Assembly (NCBI GenBank): GCA_946811185.2
Contig: OX328099.1
Coordinates: 36,877,299 to 36,941,298, forward strand
Source of the DNA: Hippopus hippopus
Lineage: Eukaryota; Mollusca; Bivalvia; Cardiida; Cardiidae
Length of the DNA: 64,000 nt
Direction: 5' to 3'
Positions 51,528-61,362 of the stretch are shown piece by piece. A program made the position numbers and the translations under genes. Under the pieces are notes generated by a model that ran no database searches, was not told the DNA's origin, and saw only the letters and a list, made by a program, of their open reading frames with translations. Positions within the stretch are counted from its first letter, which is position 1. Each line of letters begins with the position of its first letter.

Positions 51528-51580
51528 ATTTGCATAGTTTGTTCTAGGAAGTCACGCCTTCTTACACCGGGTTCAGTTTC
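51528..51580 (+). promoter_or_regulatory. Octamer and ISRE-like sites upstream of the membrane adaptor gene
   Basis: ATTTGCAT, a perfect POU octamer, is at 51528-51535. GTTCAGTTTC at 51571-51580 reads GAAACTGAAC on the other strand, one base from the GAAANNGAAA interferon-regulatory-factor consensus. They lie about 190 and 140 bases before the ATG. The transcription start is unknown; chance matches are possible. Confidence 0.3.
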
Positions 51581-51715
51581 GAAACCAGCTTTAACTGGAC
51601 AGAAGGACTGAGAAAGGAATGTTTTTTTTTTTTTTCTTTTTAATAAATCGAGGAAGATGTGACAGGAATAGGAAATTTAGGAAATAATTCCATTGTCGCA
51701 CTTGACTCGTACACC

Positions 51716-51776
51716 ATGGATACAAAACAAATATTTTGGATATGTGGTTTATTGTGCCTAGCATTATCCTTAACAG
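51716..51776 (+). CDS. Membrane adaptor exon 1: signal peptide
   Basis: The ATG sits in a good context (ACACCATGG). It encodes MDTKQIFWICGLLCLALSLT: one Lys, then a 15-residue hydrophobic core, a typical signal peptide. Donor ACAG|GTACG leaves one base. Confidence 0.78.
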
Positions 51777-54700
51777 GTACGTTTTTTTTTCACTTTAAAT
51801 ACAGATGAGCCATGCTCTGTGAAAAGGGGGACATAGAGGATATTTGGTTTTTTTTTTTCGGTGAAAGATCGAAATTTATTTCATCGAGTGAACATCATCG
51901 GTAATATTTTCACGAGTGGCACAGCGATCTTTCACCCAAACCTCCCCCCCCCCCCCCCATATTCTATTTATTCCATGCTTTTAACCCTTTCTGGGGGGAG
52001 GGGACTTAATCAAAATCCAGTACAGTTCATATCGGTTATTCCCCGTGGCGAGCCCCCTCCGCATAGCAACGAGTTACAATATTACGTCAAGCGCGAGAAA
52101 TGTAAGGTAAATTACGTCATATTTCCATCTAGTTGTGAGGCACGCGCATTCTACCTCGGTAACTAGTGCGCGGGAACAACTGTTTCCGCCTTCAATTGAA
52201 GAGTTAGAATATAAAAAAATCGGTATTTTCACTGGTCGTAACCATGAAATATCGAAAAATACTTCACCGATATTTCTCGATAACCTATCGGAAAACATGA
52301 AATAATAATTCATCTTTATATTACATTATACGAAGCTAGTAGTCGCATAAGATATAACAAATACCTAAAGACCGACAGGACCACAGTGTAGAATGAAGCA
52401 GGATGGTTCTTTAACATGCAGAAAATTTACTGATAGCAAAATGTTTCGATCAAGGTCAGCCTGTGCGGATTACACAGACTAAAATGGGTCGATACTTTTT
52501 GTAGATCCATTAAACCCTCTTTTTACGGAGCATGGCTCATATGCTATGGATCAATTAAATTTCTCGCAAGAGTCCGTGTACGATTATCATATCGGTTTAG
52601 AAGAGTCAACGAAACTAACCGTCGTTCTGAATTTGTAAAGAAAAGAATCAACCAGTCAAAAATGATTCATTTACTTAGAGAATATGGGAGAATAAGCGCG
52701 CAACAAAGACGTATTGCTCTATGCATACCATAGGTTAAACTGTAGGTGCCATACATTACAACACTCTCGTGCCATCTTTGGCAATAATGTTCAGCTTTTT
52801 ACCATATGAAAAACTTCAACCCTTTACAAGACGACAAAATTTAAGCCTCGTCCAAATTGAAAGCATTTGCAGATTAAAATTTCAGTGTGGCTCAAATGGT
52901 GCAATTATTCTTTGATAGGGTAGAAAACATTGTAGGAAAAGGAGAAAATACTGGTAACCAGCATTTTCTCCTTTTCCCATAATGTTTTCAAAAGGCTTCT
53001 TTCCCAGGGTCGTTAAAAAGTCGCCATTGTGTGGTATAGAGTTAAGACTTCTCCAAAGTGAGAGCATTTGCAGACGACAAATTAAATCTGGCACGATTTA
53101 TGGTATTCTTCTTTTACGGGATAGAAAACATTGTGGAAAGCGGAGAAAATGCTGTGTACCAACATATTTTCCTCACAATGTTTTCAAAAGCTTTCTTTCT
53201 CCTGATCGTTAGAACTCCGGATTGTGTGGTAAAGGGTTGTGGTAAAGCATTTTGTTGACCACAGTGCAGTATGTCAGGTCCTGGAAAAGGAGGCAACGAC
53301 ACCCGTTTTCATATAAATGCAAAACTGGATTCATTTGAAAACAGCCTTTAATGTGTGTGTATGGACGCTAAAAATATGTATATTAGAAATGTCAACCATT
53401 TATCTCTGGAAAACGGAATCGTCCTTATCACAAACTGCCTTGTCATCCAGCGTTAGCATCCTTTTAAGACACTATTTTGTTTTCTTCATGGTCACAGAAT
53501 TGCACACGAAAAAGGGCCAGCGATCACCTTCCAGAACCCTATTTTTCACGACATTTTAGCTAAATCTTTCACCGATGTTGTTCATAGCTCATTCATGTAT
53601 CGTACATACGACTTTTCAACGCAGCAAACTTATGTGTTCTTTGGTGTTCTTTACGATATTTTTAGGGTCGTCACCTACCGTGCACACGACTTTGGCAGAC
53701 AACAGCAGTACAGGCGGCAATACAGGTACAGTCAAGATGCATACCAGCACATCGAATTCTTCAGCAGATTCTAGTCTTGTCACTACTGAAGTCTTGACGC
53801 AATTCTCCGTCTCACATACGGCCTCGTCATCCAATTCACACATCACTCAGAATGACGACCTGTCTTCTACCGAATCTTTGCAGTCATCATCATCATACAC
53901 AAGCCTAACAACACCTGTAAGCTTGAGCTCATCACCTTCAGGTATGCGTAAATTATATTCATTACTGTGGGTATACGAGTGTTCACGCCGAGCTACCATG
54001 TGTAGCTTTTAGAAAACATCATAGAGAAAAGTAGCAATATAGCTTCTGACAAGCAATTGATCCTTTTCCAAACCAACCAAAATTGGCCTGCAACACGCGA
54101 AAAGGGGCATTCGGACATCTGCGTAAAGTGTAGTCTCGGATCAGCCTGTGTAGTCCGCGCAGGCTTATCCGAAACGACACGTTCCGTTTTTATGTAATTT
54201 TCTGTTTTCTCCAAGTCTACTGTAGCACAAAATCTGATGTCGTAAATTATCGTCTCGGATTAGCCTGCGCGGACTGCGTAAGCTGATCCGAGACGACACT
54301 TTACGCAAATGTCCAAATGCCCTTTTTCGCGTGTTGCAAGCCAAATTATGTTTGGCTTTCTTTCAAATGTTTCTCCTATATGTTCCTAAAAGAGCTTTTA
54401 GTAGGTCTTAAAATAATCTTAAGTGTACTGGAATATTTTTTTTCTTGTTTATGCTGTGGTACCTTCCAAATATTCCATTTGTTATTCGGGATGGGATAGG
54501 GCTTGCACTGCTTGCATAGGTTTAGTTTAAAATCCCGCTCGACCAGTATAATTGTTTTGGACATTCGATAAAAGCTGAAAAGGAATCTTTCTGTCTCGCC
54601 GTTAAACAGAATCATTGATAGCGGGATAGTCGGTGAAACTGTCGTGCCAAATCATACCAGTCAAGTATAAAGAAGATTGATTGTATGGTGTTTAAAGCCG

Positions 54701-57700
54701 TTTTCAACATTATTTCAGTACTATCGCGGCGGCCAGTGCATCTATCCATGCTTTCCTGGAGTTTCCTTTACCAGTATTCCGCTGAATATTCTTTCCAAGC
54801 CACTGGCTGCTTTCCCACATGACCATCATTGAAACAATGGTCAGCGGTGAGAGAGAAATGAGTCCTGTCGCAATGACTATCATCAGTCCTCGGAAAGAAA
54901 TTGGCCGAGCCGAGGATAGATCCAGCGACCTCCCGTCCTCAAGTCCTGTACTCTACCGCCAAGCCCCGGTATAAAGAAGATTTTGTCATCATATTGAGGA
55001 TACATGTATATTTTGACTTATACCACTGTGATACACTAGTTCATGTACACAATATTTGACTATCCCATTGATAAAATTCTTTATCTTGTTAGCTCCTTTA
55101 GTACTGGTACGAACCATCTTAAGTAGATCTTCACAAAAATGATTGAATATGAAGTATAAAGCAAAATAATCAATTAAACATACGTTTTTCCTGAGTTGGG
55201 GATGAAGATCCCACCACGAAAGTTTTCAACAGAGAATTGTTCAGTTTTCTCAATTTATGGTTATTGAGAATAAAACCGTATACTTTCATAGTTATAGTTA
55301 CGTTTCTAAACTTAAATACAACACGTGTGAAGTCGTTCTGTCATGTACAACCGTGCTTCACGTCACAATACTTCTTATCATACAGTCAATTTATTCTCCC
55401 TGTTGCAGGCAGTTCCAGAAAAGGGCATAATAATCAGCTATGTGGTCGTCGTGTAATAGTGGCTATTAGATAGCGCCATCAGGATTAAATAACCAGAAGG
55501 GGGCAAATGCTAGCGAGCACCTCTGGTTTCTTAATTATTTAAACGATATGGCCTTTAGCACGCAAAAAGGGGAATTCGGACATTTGCGTAAAGTGTCGTC
55601 TCGGATCAGCCTGCGCAGTCCGCGCAGGCTAATCCGAGACGGCACTTTACGACTACATTTTTATTATTATGTAAACTATCTCAGTCTTTCATTATTTATG
55701 TTCTTACTGCCGTTAGTGGTCTTTCAATATGGCTTGCAACACGCGAAAAGGGGCATTCGGACATTTGCGTAAATTGTCGTCTCGGATCAGCCTGCGCAGT
55801 CCACACAGGCTAATCCGAGACGGCACTTTACGACTACATTAGATTTTGTTCTTCAGGAGACTTGCACAAAACAGAAAATTACATAAAGACGGAAAGTGTC
55901 GTTTCGGATTAGCCTGCGCGGACTGCGCAGGCTGATCAGAGACGACACTTTACGCAAATGTCCGAATGCCTCTTTTCGCGTGTTGCAGGCCCAGCCGGTA
56001 TACGCAGTTGAAGTAATACACAAATCCTTTCATTAACTCAATATGACTCTGCTTTCTGATTTTGGAAGCATACTGACTTTTTGTGTTTTTAGCTCACCTG
56101 AGCACATAGTGCTCAGAGTGAGCTATTGTGATCGGTCAATGTCCGTCGTCCATCTGTCCGTCCGTCCGTCTGTCCGTCTGTCTGTCCGTCCGTAAACAAT
56201 TACTAAAAAATCTTCTCCTCTGAAACCGCCAATCATATTTCAATGAAACTTCACAGAAATGATCCTTAGGTGATGCACTTTCAGAATACTTCAAAGATTT
56301 GAATTCCATGAAGAACTCTGGTTGCCGTGGCAACCGAAAGAAAAAACTTTAAAAATCTTCTTGTCCCAAACTCTAAGGGCTAGAGCTTTCATATATGGCA
56401 TGTAGCATCATCCAGTGGCCCTCTACCAAAATACTTCAAATTATGGCCCTAGTGTGGAAATTGGCCCTATGTTGTGGGTTCTCGGATTTCACATAGAGAT
56501 AAAGAAAGAAATCTTTAAAAATCTTCTTGTCCCAAACCGTAAGGGCAAGAGCTTTCATATATGGCATGTAGCATCATCTAGTGACCCTCTACCAAAATAC
56601 TTCAAATTATGGCCCCGGTGTTAAAATTTGGCCCTATGTTGTGGGGTCTCGGATTTCACATAGAGATAAAGAAGAAAATCTTTAAAAATCTTCTTGTCCC
56701 AAACCGTAAGGGCTAGAGCTTTCATATTTGGCATGTAGCATCATCTAGTGGCCCTCTACCAAAATACTTCAAATTATGGCCCTAGTGTGGAAAATGGCCC
56801 TATGTTGTGGGTTCTCGGATTTCACAAGACGATTGTAATAAGTACTAACAACATAGGATTTAGCTCAGCATAAAGGCTTTAATCCATGGGGCATTCAATT
56901 CCAGCTAGTCTTATATATTTCAACAGAGACATTGGAATTCCTATCGCTTGATAAAAGTGTTGGCTTAATAAACGTAGTCGCTTAGCTAAGCAAGATCAAC
57001 TATATTGCCCTTTGACAAATTGGAATTAATGAACAACTCTGGTTTCCATGTCAACTGCTGAAAAAAAAAAAATCAACCCAAACACAAAGCCTACAACTTA
57101 ATTGGCAACAGTAGCACTCTACCAAAGTACATCGAATTGTGCCTTTAGGAAAAAAAAAATAAGTGCTTTGTTGTTGGATCCCAGTTTCCACATCCAAATA
57201 AAAGATCTTTTAAAATCTTCTTTCATCCAAACATTAACCTTAGAGCTTTCATATTCAGCATGGACTGGTGGATAGTTATGCTCCCGTAAGGGCGAGCATA
57301 TAGTCGCCACTTCGTCTGTCTGTCTGTCCGTCCGAAGCGATTTCTCAACAACCACTTGACAGCTCTTGTTTGCTAATAGCATTTGCCAAATTTCTTCCTT
57401 GGAATCACAAAAAGTCCTTTGTAGTCACAATGTGGGATCAAATATGTAAAGAGTGTATTCTTGGAATCCTCCTGTTCCATATTGTATGGCCCACAACATA
57501 TATTTGGCATGTGATTCCGTCTGAAAACCCATTATCAGCTCACCTGAGCATAACATACTCAAGGTTAGCTTTTATGTATCCTTGAATATGCGTCGCCAAA
57601 ATTCCACTGTTTATTATATAGCTATCGGAATTCCAGCATAATCTTGATCCATCGCCCAGAATGTTTGTAAGGTTGTGAACATGAACACACTCAGCAACCA

Positions 57701-60700
57701 CAATTCTGGCTCAGTCATACTCAAAATTTCCCTGGATGTTCATAATGACCTAATGACAAATCTGATCAAAATGGGGACAAGCTAAAAGCATCAAAATAGG
57801 GGATCTTGATGACAATTCCATTGTTTATACTCTAGGGCCTATAATTTCGGCTCTATCATTTTCTTACCTGCTCTGATTGTTGGTATTGTCATATGGATGA
57901 ATCATTTTCAAAACTAAAACATTCCAGCAAAGAGGCAAGCGGCCATAACAATGACAGCTGAGTTGCATTTCAGGTGAGCGATTTAAGACCATCATGGTCC
58001 TCTTGTTTTTTCAAATCCTGAACTCCGAGGCTTTTTCTTTTTTTTTTTTTTTTTTTTCTTTCTGAAAAAAAAAAGGGGGGGGATTGAGAATAAAACTACC
58101 GAATTTTCAACAACACGGAAAATATTTTTCCAACTTCTTCTTTTAAATGATTATTTATTATTATTGTAATTATTATCTCCATAAACTTTATTGTCGTTGT
58201 TGTAATGGCTACTGGTTATTACGTGCATAAATTACTGCATTATTTTTGTCCTCTTACTTTTGTTTTTTTAAGGTGGACAGTCCTATGTGAAGAAGGAAAA
58301 GAAGGGAATTTCAATATGGCAAGGTAGATTCTAGGTCTTACTCCCTCTAATTTAGACTGAATTTTTCAAAATTCGAAGGGAATTGATTTTGAATTTTTTG
58401 TCGCTTATTTTGATATTATTACTGTGTCACTAGCCCTGGGCCCGTATTCGTAAATCATTTTGAATAACATTCTCAGCCTAGCTCTCATTACTTTTCTAAT
58501 TTGAAAGAAACGCAGTTTCTGATTGTCTAAACCTTTTGGTTTGGTAAATTGTGTTATTTTCTAAATGTAGAATAAGAGAGAGAATACAGTTTGGGAAGGT
58601 TAGTGAAATTACATTCGGGGACGAATTTGCAACAGACGCCTTTTAAAACACGCTTGTAAAATATGGATAGCCAGCACGAACTAAAGCCAAATGAATGATG
58701 CAGATGAACCTATTATGATATATTGGGAAACAGCTGGAAACAAGTAGCTTCTTTGACCACAATTTTTTCGAACTCGACTTCCAGAGATAGTACAGACTGG
58801 CAATGTGTTGACATGATGCTTTCAGTACTTTATTTTGATTTATTGCCCTTGCAAGACTTAAAGAGGCCCTTATACTCATTTTCAGCCAGTTTTAACTCAC
58901 TTTGTCTTTATTTTTATCAAACTATAGTCATTCTCATACCTTCATGCCAAATATTGCGCCTGACGGTTGCAAGGTTGCTTAGATTACGGTCGATAGAAAA
59001 TGCATTTCGCTGAGTTGCGGCCTTCCATGTAAACAGACTCGTCGTTTCCGGTTTTTGAATCGAAGATTTCGATATATCCGTTATACACTCGGGTAGATTC
59101 GTATGAAGATCATGCATTCTGTCACTTGACTATATTTGACCTTCGCCCTGCGTCTAATGAGGTAAACAAAGGAAAATGGAGGCTTCTCTGTTGCAGCCTC
59201 GATTTTCAGACGGAGGTCGCGACCTATATGCAAATTACACCGTATCCGACTCTAGGCGGAAACCAACGATAAATTTCCGTGACGCACCGCCATTGTTTAC
59301 AGCTTCGATCGTCAGCCAGTTTTCTTCTGACCAATGTTCGGTTTCTGATACAAATCTCCGTGTTTCTTTTTTTTCAATTACACCATATATGTCAGTAATT
59401 TATCCATGTTTACACAATGGACTGATTTCTGTACTATTCTAAATTGTTTGAAATTTAACAGCGTTTTTGCTTACCGGCTGTAGACGGGCATCTTTAATGT
59501 CCATTGTGAACTACGTTTCAAACGCTAATGATACCAAGTAAAGATTCGCTGCTCTTCTAGAAAGTGGAGATCAAGGTGAAACTGTAAAGAATGTCTAACA
59601 TGCTGTCTGATTATTGATCCACACTGGTCTATATTTTGGCCAAAATGACACCTACATAGCAATAACTCCCCTTTTAATCGCTTTTTTATGTGTTACCTGT
59701 TTTTCTCAAAGTCATGCATTATCTCCCGCTAGATGGCATTCTACAAATACACATCTATCTAATTTGGGCATTCTGGGTACAGAACCGGACTACATTTCAA
59801 AATGACAACCGTTACTTTGAATTTCAAAATGAAATAAACGTTTACCCAATAAAACGCTACCTGGTGGGATTCATTCAGTTATGATCAGCTAGCATGTAAC
59901 CTTTGCACCGGCCATCTATTAAAACAGTCCCTACAGGCTTGGGTATAGCTTCGGTATAAGCCCTACTTTTCCCAAGTATCCGGGGACGGGTGATGCGTCA
60001 TAGCAGACAGGTCGAATCTTCGAAGAATATGACATGCGCAGACAACGCAATGTCATGTTTAAGGCCCGTAACTTTACTCCTGATTAGCTAAACCAGATTA
60101 TTTAGTCAGAAATTGTCTTGCTTTCTAAATTTAGGATAAGACTAATAATTTTTGAAAAATATGAGTTTAGAGAATCCTGCGATGCTAGTTAGGATCGAAC
60201 AGAGAACCTTAAGATAACATATCCACCACCGCAAACACCAAACAGCGGGGGACCCTGAGCTGGCTGTCGTAATTTAAGCCTTAGGCTGCTAAGCTTGACT
60301 CAATGACCTTTAGCGGACAGTGTAGGTCAAGATCAGACTGCACAGAACGTGCAGTCTAATCTTGGATCTACACTGTCCGAAAAGGAAGTATCTTTGGTCC
60401 AAAACGTACCTTTGAAATGGCAAAACTTGGCCGTTTTTACTATCAACTTGAAAGTTTCATTTTACTTATTAGCAGGTTAAGGGTTAAATTACGAAATCTC
60501 TGAGTGAAGCAGAATAATCTTATTTTCTTTATCAGGTATATCTATTGGACTTGGATCGTTGTGTTTTATCGTCTTGCTGGCCTTTATCATGACTGTCGTA
60601 ATTATCTGCCGACTGTAAGTAGGCCTGTTACTGATCTACCAGGTTAAGATTTAGGCAAAATGTCGTAGGAGCTATATTTGAAATTTTAATGATGTATTAC

Positions 60701-61330
60701 ACCTCTTGAAAAGTGTTGCCGATCAAGGAAACAGATATGATGTTGAAACGGCGTGAAACACCATACAAACAAACATAGAAAACAAAAAATAAACAATATT
60801 CCACTCATATCAAAGAAGCACTTCGCTTATTTATTTCTTTCATGACTTTTACCAGTACTACGCTTCGGCTCTCCAGAGCCTTGCTCATGGATGCTGGAGG
60901 ACCTACCATGCTTTCTTGACTTTAATTTATCAGTTCTTCGCACAATAATTTATCCAAGCCAGTGGCATCTTACCCACATAACCACTGTCGAACTTTTGAT
61001 CAGTGGTGAGAAAAGAATGAATCTGGTCGGAATGACTTCAATCAATCTTCGGAAAGAAATTGGCCGAGCTGGGAACTCGAACCAGCGGCCCACTGGTCTA
61101 TAGTCCTGCAAGCTACCGACTGCGCTACCGAGCAGGCTTACTTTCTAAATGACGCTCAAATCAAATATATGGTGGAAGTAAACGTTATCACTTTACAATT
61201 TTATTTTTTGCTTATTAATAATGAATATAATAATTACACGCTAACAATTACTTGTCGCTACCTATGATGAGAAAGAAGAATTATAAATTCAACATAACAA
61301 AAACGTGATGATGATGATGATGATGATGAT

Positions 61331-61362
<32 letters not shown>

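Noticed and set aside
58723..59442. Exons of an additional gene
   Set aside because: Moderate frames on both strands but no recognisable motif, no good splice sites and no phase fit to the membrane adaptor.
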